Both the position numbers and the translations under genes were made by a program. Source: a virus. Taken from it: a DNA stretch of 64,000 nucleotides. The stretch is from the IMG/VR virus record IMGVR_UViG_3300021420_000017, positions 1 to 64,000 of that record; one strand, given 5' to 3'. Positions within the stretch are counted from its first letter, which is position 1, and the number at the start of each line of letters is the position of its first letter. The notes beneath the pieces were generated by a model, which saw only the letters and a program-made list of their open reading frames with translations, was not told the origin of the DNA and made no database searches. Positions 25,621-34,338 of this stretch are shown one piece after another.

Positions 25621-25952
25621 GCACGTGGCCCTTGCTCGCGGTCTTCATCGTGGGCTATGGGGCGTTCGCGGTCGCGATCTATGCCCAGGACCGACTGCGC
25701 CGCCGGGATGCTCAGCTCTTCACTGAGGGCCTGCGCAAGGCACAGCTCGCGGCAGTGGTGCGCACCGTCCCCCCACTGGGCGCGCCGAGCTTCACTGATC
25801 GACGCAGGTGCTCTAGCTGTGGAGGCGAGATCCGTGAATCCACCCCAGACTCAACCCCGGCTCAGGTGCACATGTATGTCGACCTGATCATGGGCAAGCG
25901 CATCCCGGTCACCATCTGGGTCTGTAGTGATTGTCAGTCATCTCGTGGCTAG
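25617..25952 (+). CDS. membrane-anchored zinc-ribbon protein, 111 aa
   Basis: GTG start (GTGA overlap). An N-terminal transmembrane helix (LLAVFIVGYGAFAVAIYAQD) is followed by a basic stretch and a zinc ribbon, CSSCGG ... VCSDC. Function unknown; it lies inside the recombination cluster. Confidence 0.65.
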   Translation: MSTWPLLAVFIVGYGAFAVAIYAQDRLRRRDAQLFTEGLRKAQLAAVVRTVPPLGAPSFTDRRRCSSCGGEIRESTPDSTPAQVHMYVDLIMGKRIPVTIWVCSDCQSSRG

Positions 25953-25968
25953 ACCAACGACGCGACAG

Positions 25969-26295
25969 ATGAGTGATAAGCATGAAGAGTTCCTAGCTGA
26001 ACTCATAGACGGACGTCTCATGCCAGGGTCTGGTAATCAGTTCGCTAACCAAATGGATGTGCGGAATGACTATCGCCGACAGAAATATCCATTCTGCTTC
26101 GATGGCAAGTCGACATTCAATAAGTCGATTAGCGTCACCCTCGATATGTGGGAGAAGGCGATGAGTCAGGCCCACAATGAGGAGCCGGGACTGGCCCTGC
26201 GCTGGTACCACGATGAGCGCTTGCGCACGAGCACCGATCTGATAGTGGTCCGGGCCCAGGATTTCAGCCGGATGCTGGGAGACCTTCGTGCCTGA
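25969..26295 (+). CDS. Hjc/VSR-like PD-(D/E)XK nuclease, probable Holliday-junction resolvase
   Basis: 108 residues from ATG 25969; a GTG at 25927 is in frame. GRLMPGSGNQFANQMDVRND, then CFDGKSTFNKSISVTLDMW, QAHNEEPGLALRW and DLIVVRAQDF follow the order of small RecB-fold nucleases such as archaeal Hjc: GSG, catalytic D, then D/E-x-K. Here the second site is DGK rather than ExK. It sits between RecA and the Cas4-like gene. Family assignment by motif order only. Confidence 0.6.
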   Translation: MSDKHEEFLAELIDGRLMPGSGNQFANQMDVRNDYRRQKYPFCFDGKSTFNKSISVTLDMWEKAMSQAHNEEPGLALRWYHDERLRTSTDLIVVRAQDFSRMLGDLRA

Positions 26296-27073
26296 CGACG
26301 ATTTCGGTCTGTTCCTCACCGGACTAGCCCGAGACGATTTGGTGCTGACGCCCATTACCCGCGCCGCGCTGTACGACCCGGACTTCAAGGGCTTCATGGT
26401 CGAGGTCGAGCCCTTCGTCCCGCGCCCCTACGACGGACTTTTCCACCCCTCTACCCACAGCCTGTGGACAGTGCGCCAGCTCTACCTCTACTTGGTCGCG
26501 CCGCATGTGCTCGACGCGGAGAGGATGGACATCACCGGCGTGCTGGCTGTGACCTCCGGCAAGTTCTGGCACCGCTTCCTTCAGTTGCTGTGGCTGGAGG
26601 ACGGGGTCATGGTCAAGGACGAGGCTCCCGCGCGCGATTACTTTACCAACCGAACTGGACATGCAGATGGTTTGTTGCGTAATGGAGAATGCGTAGAAAT
26701 TAAGACAATTAACGAGTACCAAGTACATAAGATAGATAGCGAGAAGATTCTCAAAGAGAAAAAACCGCAGTATTGGGCCCAAACGCAAGACTATCTGGAT
26801 ATTTTGGGACTGGAGTCGATGCGGTATTTCCTCATGCACCCAGCCTATCCGTTCCCGATGACCGAGTTCCTGGTGAAGGTCGACAAGAGCTACAACGCGA
26901 TCAGGCGCTCGGAGTACCGGCATGCCATTGAACTAGCGGAAGAGTTTCCCGACTACAAAGCGCTAGCCGATCCTGCACACTCGGGTGTGCCGATCTGCGC
27001 AGGCTGCTCGCCGCGCTCGAAGATGGCCAAACAGTGTCCGGTGAGACGCGGATGTCCTGTAGGGAGCTTCTGA
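26288..27073 (+). CDS. Cas4/RecB-like PD-(D/E)XK exonuclease
   Basis: 261 residues, GTG start. A nuclease core with the catalytic pattern GHADGLL (about 124) and ECVEIKT (about 134), and a downstream QxxxY-like YWAQTQDYLDIL. A C-terminal cysteine cluster CAGCSPRSKMAKQCPVRRGC fits the iron-sulfur cluster of Cas4-like exonucleases. It probably resects DNA ends for RecA. The catalytic stretch 26641-26775 is strikingly AT-rich. Confidence 0.82.
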   Translation: MPDDDFGLFLTGLARDDLVLTPITRAALYDPDFKGFMVEVEPFVPRPYDGLFHPSTHSLWTVRQLYLYLVAPHVLDAERMDITGVLAVTSGKFWHRFLQLLWLEDGVMVKDEAPARDYFTNRTGHADGLLRNGECVEIKTINEYQVHKIDSEKILKEKKPQYWAQTQDYLDILGLESMRYFLMHPAYPFPMTEFLVKVDKSYNAIRRSEYRHAIELAEEFPDYKALADPAHSGVPICAGCSPRSKMAKQCPVRRGCPVGSF

Positions 27074-27294
27074 TGAAGGTCTACATCGTTAGTGATGATC
27101 GGCACGGTGATGGTTCAGAGATTCATGGTGTCTATGACTCTTTAAATAAAGCGATGAATGATAATTGCTTTGGCAATCGTGAGAGCTATGGTAATTGGAT
27201 AGCTCAGGATCCTTCAACTGGCGTTCTCTGTATAGCGATTCACAAACAGTTCTCCTCGGCTCGACTGGCGATTTTTGAATGGGATGTCGAATAA
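27073..27294 (+). CDS. hypothetical protein, 73 aa
   Basis: MKVYIVSDDRHGDGSEIHG start, small alpha/beta protein. ATG overlaps the previous stop, and its stop overlaps the next ATG. AT-rich codons. No family recognised. Confidence 0.65.
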   Translation: MKVYIVSDDRHGDGSEIHGVYDSLNKAMNDNCFGNRESYGNWIAQDPSTGVLCIAIHKQFSSARLAIFEWDVE

Positions 27295-27935
27295 TGGTTA
27301 TCGGAGCAACTGGTCTGCAGTCACTGGTTGATTTTGTTGATGCCGTCGAAACGAAGAAGAGGGCTCGTGTTAAACCTGAGTGGCAGCCACTCAACTTGGA
27401 GGATCTGAAGCCAGGTAAGTATTTGGCCTGCGATCAATCCCTCGCGGCGACCGGGCTGGTCATGCTCTGGGTGACCGACGAGCACAAGGTCTACCTACAG
27501 GGCGCGGGCCGTATCAGCACTTCTCAGGGGACCTCGGGCTGGGAGATGGTGCTACAGAGTGCGCTGTCCCTGGAAGGGCTCATGGCAGCCTGGATCCGCG
27601 CGAATGAGCCGGAGTACACCTCCTACTGGGCTGTGCATGAGGCCCCGCCGGTCGGAGGGGGCCGGTTTCTCAAGCCTGAGTTGAGCCTGGTCAGCGCGCT
27701 TGCATTCCGGATGGCGGTCGGACCGATGGTTTCGATGCTCCCCATGGTGCGGCGCCAGGATCATGCGAAGCTGATCTGCGGCAACGGTAATGCGAGCAAG
27801 ACCGAGCATCATGCCGCGCTGAAGGAACTCTTCCCCCAGATTGTTGGCTCTGACATGGTTACAAATGAAGCGACCCGAGATGCCCTCTCTGTCGGTCTTA
27901 TGGCCGCACATCGACTCGGGGGACAGATCAAGTGA
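27294..27935 (+). CDS. RuvC-like Holliday-junction resolvase
   Basis: 213 residues. RNase-H-fold acidic sites: LACDQSLAATGLVML (about 43-57), AVHEAPPVGGG (about 114), and NEATRDALSVGLMAAH (about 191-206). This is the D...E...DxxD layout of RuvC-type resolvases used by many phages to process recombination and packaging intermediates. It is the second candidate resolvase in this cluster. Confidence 0.82.
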   Translation: MVIGATGLQSLVDFVDAVETKKRARVKPEWQPLNLEDLKPGKYLACDQSLAATGLVMLWVTDEHKVYLQGAGRISTSQGTSGWEMVLQSALSLEGLMAAWIRANEPEYTSYWAVHEAPPVGGGRFLKPELSLVSALAFRMAVGPMVSMLPMVRRQDHAKLICGNGNASKTEHHAALKELFPQIVGSDMVTNEATRDALSVGLMAAHRLGGQIK

Positions 27936-28138
27936 GTGGCTTGCCCTTCTCCAAGGGGTCGCTGGGCCGCATAGGTGAGCCTTATTTAGCGACTCATGCC
28001 CTGGATGACCTCTTCCGCCAGGTGCCGAGCAGCAGTCACACCCGGGAATACGTCATGCCGGACGGCCGAGTCGCGTTCTATACGGTCGGGACCCAACGTC
28101 GATGGGCTGAGGAAGAATGGTGGAAGAGCAGCGCATGA
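27932..28138 (+). CDS. hypothetical protein, 68 aa
   Basis: GTG start overlapping the RuvC-like stop. Glycine- and serine-rich with VMPDGRVAFYTVGTQRRW near the end. No family recognised. Confidence 0.62.
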   Translation: MSGLPFSKGSLGRIGEPYLATHALDDLFRQVPSSSHTREYVMPDGRVAFYTVGTQRRWAEEEWWKSSA

Positions 28139-28854
28139 CCGAGCTACGCGCGAGCGGAAAGACAGTTGGTGATGAGATCGCGGCAGAGGAGGCCATGAAC
28201 GGCTTGGGTCTCATCGGGGAGAAGGGTGAACTCGGTCTAACAGGCGGGGTGGTAGGGAAGCTGCCGGAGGATCTGCACTCTTCCATGGCCCCGGCCTGGC
28301 GCAGGATGGACACCTCCTGGACGTCCCCGGATCACGAGATCCTGTCCCAGATGCGCCGCGCGGTGGACGTCATGATCAAGGAACGCTTCGCTGAGTGCTT
28401 CGAGCTGTTCTACGAGATCAACATGCTGGTGCGCGAGCCGATTATCGATGAGGCGAGCGGGGAGATGCAGGTGGACGAGTTCGGGCTGCCTGAGTGGCAA
28501 CGTACGGCCATGGGAGCCTACAGGGAGGACTGGTCCAGGCTCGGCTACAAAGAGCGCGAGAACTTCCTCTACAAGCTCACCGTGGGCCTGTTCCGGTGGG
28601 AGCAGCGAGCGGTCGACCTGCAGGGGGAGGCGCTGTTGGGCAGAGCGGTATTCGAGGAGGCTTTCAGCCACGGTTACGAGGCCCGGGACGATTCGCGGGC
28701 CACGATCGAGGATCGCACCGCGCGGGCCCGGGTGCTGGCCGCTGAGTATCGCTATCGAGCTGTTTATATGACCTATTTATCGAAGCGAGCGGATGCGGTT
28801 TGTCGGTCTGCAGAGCGACTGGCGCTTCGTTTGCGCGACCTTCACACCAACTAA
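28135..28854 (+). CDS. hypothetical helical protein, 239 aa
   Basis: ATG 28135 in an ATGA overlap. Largely helical, with a long C-terminal stretch (ARARVLAAEYRYRAVYMTYL) and Glu/Arg-rich repeats. Last gene of the long replication/recombination operon. No family recognised. Confidence 0.7.
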   Translation: MTELRASGKTVGDEIAAEEAMNGLGLIGEKGELGLTGGVVGKLPEDLHSSMAPAWRRMDTSWTSPDHEILSQMRRAVDVMIKERFAECFELFYEINMLVREPIIDEASGEMQVDEFGLPEWQRTAMGAYREDWSRLGYKERENFLYKLTVGLFRWEQRAVDLQGEALLGRAVFEEAFSHGYEARDDSRATIEDRTARARVLAAEYRYRAVYMTYLSKRADAVCRSAERLALRLRDLHTN

Positions 28855-28897
28855 ACTGGCCTGACAAGTCGAGGATTGGTTGGAACGATTGTCACAC

Positions 28898-28919
28898 TTG
28901 CGAGTCGCAACTTGCGCAA
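28898..28919. promoter_or_regulatory. tandem palindromes, candidate operator
   Basis: TTGCGAGTCGCAA (28898-28910, perfect around a central G) and TTGCGCAA (28912-28919, perfect) lie side by side in the 135-base gap ahead of the sigma-like gene. Their symmetry suggests a dimeric repressor or activator site. No clear promoter of the common type is seen here. Confidence 0.45.
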
Positions 28920-28989
28920 AGTCATCTAGCTCAGGCATCCTGTCTGCATAGGGTTTCGAGCAGCCCTTCCGCCGACTGCAGGCGCCCCC

Positions 28990-29646
28990 GTGAGATCAGA
29001 AGAGACGGACCGGACCTGGTTGTGGATCCCGAGTGATTCTCGGACTGACTCGCGGGTGAATAGTCTTCGGATTTTATTTAGGCACCTGCTGGCGTTTCGC
29101 TCACTGCATGAGGCTGACGGAACATTCGAGATCACCGCCCCAACCGGTCAGACATGGTCACTCTTTGATATCGAGTATCTCTACTCGGCAGCGATGCGCA
29201 GACCGATTGATGTCACCGGAACATTGCGCGTGGCGGAAGATCTCGCCCCCGGTTTCTATGTTCAGCTCTCGGGTGTCTGGAGCCTCATTGAAGGTGTCCA
29301 TTGCGATGTCAAGACCAAATCGAAACCATTGGTGCTTGCTCTGTCACAGGAGCGTGTGAAGCGCTTTGCTTGCGAGGCCAGCGTGTTGTCTCTGAGTCCT
29401 CAGGAAAAGCGCCTGCTCGACCACAACAAAGCCAATCCGTGCCTCCCTCTACGTCAGCAACAGGCGATCGAGCTGTTCCTGGTGTTGAACCTGCCCGAGG
29501 CCGAAGCTGCTGTCCGGATGGGTCTAGCTCCTACCAATCCAGTGGGTATGTACGCTACGTCTGGCCTGACGCGCTTGCTCAAGCTCATGGATGAGGGTTA
29601 TCTGCCCCGTTTCGCCGATGATGGCCGCATGCTGTCCGTAGCTTAG
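28990..29646 (+). CDS. sigma region-4-like HTH protein, 218 aa
   Basis: GTG start. The C-terminal part (about 132-205) reads SLSPQEKRLLDHNKANPCLP, then LNLPEAEAAVRMGL and SGLTRLLKLMDEG, the spacing of a sigma-70 region 4 helix-turn-helix. The N-terminal half is not recognisable as region 2. It may be a transcription regulator for the late genes that follow. AGGAG follows for the next gene. Confidence 0.6.
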   Translation: MRSEETDRTWLWIPSDSRTDSRVNSLRILFRHLLAFRSLHEADGTFEITAPTGQTWSLFDIEYLYSAAMRRPIDVTGTLRVAEDLAPGFYVQLSGVWSLIEGVHCDVKTKSKPLVLALSQERVKRFACEASVLSLSPQEKRLLDHNKANPCLPLRQQQAIELFLVLNLPEAEAAVRMGLAPTNPVGMYATSGLTRLLKLMDEGYLPRFADDGRMLSVA

Positions 29647-29655
29647 GAGAGATAG

Positions 29656-30021
29656 ATGAGTTTGAGAGTGCATTCCGGAATCCATCGGGAATCTGAAGAC
29701 GAAGCCGATCGCTTGATTTACGACAGCATTCGACACATCACTAACCGCGAGTTGAAAGCTGATGTGCTCACCCCCTGGAAGGAGCGGCACCGTCAGCAGC
29801 ACGAGGTCTATACCAGTCATGGTGGCCCGGTGGACCCTTCGACTCGCATAGGCATCTTCGGTCGGGCCTATAACTCGCGCCAGACCCATTTGAACTCCTA
29901 TGACGGACCAACGCGCCCTATCAAAGACAAGTCTTGGGATCCGGATCTCTCTTTCGGTGGAGGAGCGTTGTTCCTCTCTCCCGATATGAGGAACGCTGTC
30001 GGTGTGGACCGGCTGGACTGA
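29656..30021 (+). CDS. hypothetical protein, 121 aa
   Basis: ATG after TAGGAGAG. Histidine- and arginine-rich, with GGGALFLSPDM near the end. Overlaps the next start by one base. Its position just before the terminase genes suggests a packaging or late gene. No family recognised. Confidence 0.65.
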   Translation: MSLRVHSGIHRESEDEADRLIYDSIRHITNRELKADVLTPWKERHRQQHEVYTSHGGPVDPSTRIGIFGRAYNSRQTHLNSYDGPTRPIKDKSWDPDLSFGGGALFLSPDMRNAVGVDRLD

Positions 30022-30707
30022 TGGGGAAGTCCGTCTCTCCTCTGCGCACCTCGATGGTGGAGATCAAGATCGGCAACCGGATCTATCCGGCCCATCGATC
30101 CAACCACTGTTCGGTCTGCATGCACCCGGCGCGCGCGCTGATTGAGGAGCGGCTGCTCCTGAATGAGCCCTACTCCTCGATTACGTCATGGGTCAGCGGG
30201 CTGGAGACGAGGCAGGACGACGGCACCCCGGTGACCTACGCGCATATCACCCCGCAGCAGTTGTCCAATCACTTCAAGCGGGGCCACTGCCCGCTCGATA
30301 CCAAGGTGCTGCACGAGATCACCGAGCAGTTGATGGCCGACGTCAGTGCCCCTTACGAGGAGTCCATTGGGCGCATTGTCGAGCCCCTGGTGCTGGCCAA
30401 GCTCACGATGATGCGCACCCAGGAGATGCTGGCCAGGGGCGAGCTGGTCCCCACTGTGCGAGAGGGCCTCGCGGCGGCCAAGTTGGTGCACGCCATCGAG
30501 ATCGATGCCCAGCCGACCGAGATGGAGCGCCTGCAGCTCTATGCCGAGGCAGTAAGGGTCTACTTCGCCTCGGTGCGCAAGCACGTGGACAAGGCCACCT
30601 GGAATGCTATTTCCGATGACCTGGCAGGAAGCCAGGAGCTAGCCGCGATCGACGCCAAGTTGAGCGAGATCGACAACATCCAAGACGCAGAACTGGTGGA
30701 AGGTTAA
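30021..30707 (+). CDS. probable small terminase subunit / DNA-binding protein
   Basis: 228 residues. An N-terminal zinc- and HTH-like part (NHCSVCMHPARALIEERLL, about 28-46) with the HITPQQLSNHFKRGHCPLD motif, then a long helical region. The form resembles DNA-recognition terminase partners of actinophages, and it lies three genes before the large terminase. Function inferred from context. Confidence 0.55.
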   Translation: MGKSVSPLRTSMVEIKIGNRIYPAHRSNHCSVCMHPARALIEERLLLNEPYSSITSWVSGLETRQDDGTPVTYAHITPQQLSNHFKRGHCPLDTKVLHEITEQLMADVSAPYEESIGRIVEPLVLAKLTMMRTQEMLARGELVPTVREGLAAAKLVHAIEIDAQPTEMERLQLYAEAVRVYFASVRKHVDKATWNAISDDLAGSQELAAIDAKLSEIDNIQDAELVEG

Positions 30708-30710
30708 GCA

Positions 30711-31127
30711 ATGAGTGGACTCTGGACTCCGCAAGGCTCAGGAACGTCGGCGATCGAGATCGATGATTCGCAAGTGGAACTGCACGATAGCGACTTCCTC
30801 AAGATCGAGAAGGGTCCGCTCGCGTACGCCCGAGAAAGGGCGCACTCCTCGATGGAGATCGACGCCTTCGTGCGGGCGATGTCGCATGAGTTCTATCAGA
30901 TCGGTCTGGTGGTAGACGTTCAGCCCTGGACCACGCAGCAAGAGGGCACCTACATTTTTAAGTGCGTCATTGTGAAGCGACTCACCGAGTTCGATCCGGA
31001 CCGGCAGGTTCATGAAGTGGTGTCTAACATTCTTGAGATCCCCGGCGAGGGTGGTTGGATCAATACAAAGAACGCGATGCAGGATCGCGATAAGAGTCGG
31101 GGAGACAATGGCCGACACAAGCATTGA
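30711..31127 (+). CDS. hypothetical protein, 138 aa
   Basis: Starts MSGLWTPQGSGTSAIEID. Central strand-rich region (FYQIGLVVDVQPWTTQQEGT). Between the small and large terminase genes; no family recognised. Its end overlaps the next gene. Confidence 0.65.
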   Translation: MSGLWTPQGSGTSAIEIDDSQVELHDSDFLKIEKGPLAYARERAHSSMEIDAFVRAMSHEFYQIGLVVDVQPWTTQQEGTYIFKCVIVKRLTEFDPDRQVHEVVSNILEIPGEGGWINTKNAMQDRDKSRGDNGRHKH

Positions 31128-31425
31128 GGTAGACCTGTACACCATTTTCCTGGGTGGTATACATATCGCTTGCTACGAGTGTGACGTGGTCAGTCATGAG
31201 ATCGAGATCGGGATATTCATCGACGATTCTGAATCAGAGATGGAGTCGATCGGGGTTATCAAGTTCGATAGCTGTCAGCACTTGTATATGTGTGGTTGTC
31301 TCACAGATATTATTGCTCTTGCGATCGAGCACCATCAGCAAGGCGTTCTCAGCATCCATGACATCTGCAAGCTGGATGGCTGCACATGCCCCGCCGACGA
31401 TGAAGATGCGTCTGATCCGTCATGA
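31108..31425 (+). CDS. hypothetical protein with cysteines, 105 aa
   Basis: ATG 31108 preceded by GGGGAG. Acidic; cysteine pairs CYEC, CGC and CTCP suggest a metal site. AT-rich codons. Overlaps the large terminase by 4 bases. Confidence 0.65.
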   Translation: MADTSIEVDLYTIFLGGIHIACYECDVVSHEIEIGIFIDDSESEMESIGVIKFDSCQHLYMCGCLTDIIALAIEHHQQGVLSIHDICKLDGCTCPADDEDASDPS

Positions 31426-33491
31426 CATCCATGCGGGTGCGCCCTCGCCCGAAACAGGCGGCCAGCTCTTTCGCGCTGCCCAGGATCACGAATCATCGTG
31501 AGGCGATGGGGGACCTGAGTCTGAAGGTGCCCGACCCGATCACCTTCGCCACCAGCGAGAAGTACCTCAACCGCTATCTCTACCCCCGGCAGGCGACCTT
31601 CCTCAAGGTCATCTTCCTGCGGTTGGACCTGTTCACCGCCTATGACTATCAGGTCGTCGCCGAGTGGGAAGAGTCCTTCAAGGACACCCAGAGCAACGGC
31701 ATCACGCCCGGGGTCATCGATCGGATGATCTATCTGAAGGCGAATGGCCACAAGTGGTTCCGTGAGGTGCTGCTGGTGCTCGGCCGCCGCGCCGGTAAGG
31801 GCTACGTGTGCGCCATCGCGATGGCATACGTGCTGTGGAACTACATGGCCAAGGGCGACCCGCAGAAGGCCTACGGCATCGACCGCGATAAGCAGCTCAC
31901 CTGCCTGATATATGCGGGCAAGAAGGAGCAGGCCAAGGCTAACCTGTACAAAGATCTCTACAACGTCATTATCGGCGCCGAGTGCTTCACGCCCTACATC
32001 CCCGGCCGTCCGCTGGGCGACTCGATCTCCATCAACGCTCCGGTCGATGCAGAGAAGATGCGCAAGCTCGCCGCGCGGGGGATCCGACCCAACCTCGACC
32101 TGGCCACGTTCAAGATCGAGCCCCGTGAGGCCACGGCCATGTCAGCTCGTGGTGGGGCTGGTTTCATGTTGGGCTTCGATGAGTTCGCTCACGTCAACAA
32201 GTCGGTGTCGGCCAGCGATGCGGATGCGATCTATGGCTCGGCCAAGCCTTCGCTCGACCAGTTCAAGAAGGACGCCTTCATCGTTGAGCCCAGCTCGCCC
32301 TGGGAGATGATCGGTCAGTTCTACATCAACTGGCAGCACGCGCAGGAGATCGACCCGGAGACGGGTCTGCCGACCTACCCCGAGATGTTGCTCCTCCAGC
32401 TCGCCAGTTGGGAGATCTACTACGACTGGGACACCGCCGACGAGCTGCCCTTGTTCCCGGAGGAGTTCCTTGGCGACCTGGGTGAGTACGAGACCATCGA
32501 CCCGCCTTCGCTCTACACCCAGCGCAATGACGATGGGGAGCCCATCCCGCCTCCGCAGGAGTATGACGAGGCGATGAAACGGGAAGAAAAGGGTAATCCT
32601 GATACTTTCGCCGTGGAACGTCTCAGTCACTGGCAAACAACTCAAGACGCCTATTTAGACCGCGAGAAGATCGCAGAGATGTTCCAACCATTCGCCGGGC
32701 AGCCCGCTCTGCAGATGACCACCAGAGGGGCGCTGGGGACTTACTACCTCGGGCACGCCGACCCCAGCACGGTGAACGACAATTTCGGCCTCGCGGTAGG
32801 GCACACCGAGCGAGATCCGCTGACCGGCTTTCAGTGCGTCGTCTTCGATTACCTGCATCACTGGAACCCGGCCGACTGGCCTGATCACACCATCAACTAT
32901 GTCGAGATCAACAAACAGCTCTGGGATATTATTAAGGGGTTTCCGGTCGACGTCTTCACCTTCGACCAGCATCAGAGTAAGTTCTTCATCGACGAGTTGA
33001 ATATGCGAGCGCGCAAGTCTCAACTGCCGAAGACACCGCGCATCGGGCTGAACACCCAGACCGCTCCGCGCAAGCTCAAGGTCGCAGAGAACTTCAAGAT
33101 TGCGTTGAATCAAGGGTGGGTAAAATCGCCCTTTTACGAACAAGCAGAACAAGAGCTACAATTTCTACAATTCAAAAATGGCAAGGTAGTACACCAGGAG
33201 CGCGGGCCGGTACAGCACGATGACGTGGCGAGCTGCATGTTCGAGGTGGTCTATGCCCTGCTGGGTAACCAGGTTAAGAGCTGGCGCGACGGGGACAACC
33301 TGATCCCCTTGACCGGAGCCGCCTCGGGCGGGATCCGGCCCTTCATGTCGCCCGGCACTGAGAACGACAACGCGATCATCAGTCAGTTCACCGAGCTGCG
33401 GAAGAGCCGGGGACAGAGCTATTCCCCTGCCCGGGGACCGCGCCCTGACTCGATGCGCCGACCGGGCCCCTCGGGCGGATTCCGCAGGTAG
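31422..33491 (+). CDS. terL-like: large terminase subunit (ATPase and nuclease)
   Basis: 689 residues. ATPase: Walker A VLGRRAGKGYV near 118-128 and Walker B LGFDEFAHV near 249. Nuclease half: HADPSTVNDNFGLA near 444, VFDYLHHW near 475, and a final acidic motif HDDVASCMFEVVYAL near 598. This is the motor that packages DNA into the capsid and cuts it. Two AT-rich codon patches (32574-32660 and 33100-33195) interrupt otherwise GC-rich codon use. ATG 31422 overlaps the previous stop; ATG 31506 is an alternative. Confidence 0.9.
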   Translation: MTSMRVRPRPKQAASSFALPRITNHREAMGDLSLKVPDPITFATSEKYLNRYLYPRQATFLKVIFLRLDLFTAYDYQVVAEWEESFKDTQSNGITPGVIDRMIYLKANGHKWFREVLLVLGRRAGKGYVCAIAMAYVLWNYMAKGDPQKAYGIDRDKQLTCLIYAGKKEQAKANLYKDLYNVIIGAECFTPYIPGRPLGDSISINAPVDAEKMRKLAARGIRPNLDLATFKIEPREATAMSARGGAGFMLGFDEFAHVNKSVSASDADAIYGSAKPSLDQFKKDAFIVEPSSPWEMIGQFYINWQHAQEIDPETGLPTYPEMLLLQLASWEIYYDWDTADELPLFPEEFLGDLGEYETIDPPSLYTQRNDDGEPIPPPQEYDEAMKREEKGNPDTFAVERLSHWQTTQDAYLDREKIAEMFQPFAGQPALQMTTRGALGTYYLGHADPSTVNDNFGLAVGHTERDPLTGFQCVVFDYLHHWNPADWPDHTINYVEINKQLWDIIKGFPVDVFTFDQHQSKFFIDELNMRARKSQLPKTPRIGLNTQTAPRKLKVAENFKIALNQGWVKSPFYEQAEQELQFLQFKNGKVVHQERGPVQHDDVASCMFEVVYALLGNQVKSWRDGDNLIPLTGAASGGIRPFMSPGTENDNAIISQFTELRKSRGQSYSPARGPRPDSMRRPGPSGGFRR

Positions 33492-33516
33492 AGCGATCTT
33501 AAGGGAGAATCAAGGA

Positions 33517-33744
33517 ATGAAGATCATGATGATAGTGGCACCCTCTGAGGCGGAGTATGAGGTCGGCACTCAGCGCGTTATTGAGCAGTTGGAAAATGTT
33601 CTCCCGGTGGTTGATTTGACATTAGTTAGGGCAGATTTTGCAGATATATGTAGTCGAAAATCAGTACATATCTTGCTAGATGCCCTGCTTGATGCGGCGA
33701 ATGAAGATTGCGCGCGGCGAGGACTGACCGCAGATCTGGTCTGA
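33517..33744 (+). CDS. hypothetical protein, 75 aa
   Basis: MKIMMIVAPSEAEYEVG start; small alpha/beta protein with AT-rich codons. A good AAGGGAG site lies upstream. No family recognised. Confidence 0.65.
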   Translation: MKIMMIVAPSEAEYEVGTQRVIEQLENVLPVVDLTLVRADFADICSRKSVHILLDALLDAANEDCARRGLTADLV

Positions 33745-33791
33745 TATTCCTGTCGCTGGTTACTCGACCGGCGTCTGGATAGCGTTCTGGC

Positions 33792-34262
33792 ATGGATGAC
33801 AACGAAGACATCGACTATGCCGTTGAGCTGCGCCGCCTCGGGGCCAAAGACCCACTGCGCCCGATGCGGGCTCGATGGTTTCTCGATGCAGACGGTTCGA
33901 ATCGTGCGCCCGTCCTGAACATCTACCCGCCCGATGGTGGGTCGATTGTGCGCACTCTGGGAGTCGGGGTGAACTTTCTTGGCCTGTGGAAGGAGCCGCA
34001 GGTCAACTACTATTTTGACAGCAACGAGATCGGCAAGACGTGGGAGCAGATCGCGGCGCATGCCTATGGCCAGGTGCTGCGCCAGCGAGCACTGGCCGAA
34101 CGACTAGGCCGGGTCGGAATCAGGCGCGAGCCCGAGCCCTACATCCTGGATGGCACTGAGCCCAACTCGGTCAAGCGCAGCATGGTGCTGAACTTCGATG
34201 AGCTGGATATGCTCTTGGACCTGGCCAAGGTGCCGCAGAGCGATCTCGACCTCTTGAAGTAG
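33792..34262 (+). CDS. hypothetical protein, 156 aa
   Basis: Acidic N-terminus (MDDNEDIDYAVEL), strand-rich middle, and a C-terminus ending PQSDLDLLK. It separates the terminase from the multi-domain effector gene. No family recognised. Confidence 0.65.
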   Translation: MDDNEDIDYAVELRRLGAKDPLRPMRARWFLDADGSNRAPVLNIYPPDGGSIVRTLGVGVNFLGLWKEPQVNYYFDSNEIGKTWEQIAAHAYGQVLRQRALAERLGRVGIRREPEPYILDGTEPNSVKRSMVLNFDELDMLLDLAKVPQSDLDLLK

Positions 34263-34272
34263 TGAGAGGTCT

Positions 34273-34338
34273 TCCCGCGCCGGGCCGACCCCAGGACCCG
34301 ACCGCAGCGCGACCTGATCAGAGGCACCCGGCGCGGGA
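34273..34338 (+). other. long-range inverted repeat between 34262 and the effector gene
   Basis: A perfect 12-base repeat (34273-34284 with 34327-34338), GC-only apart from the end pair, encloses 42 bases. No U-tract. It lies between the stop of one gene and the ribosome site of the effector gene, so it could be a regulatory leader or an attenuating hairpin. Confidence 0.5.
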
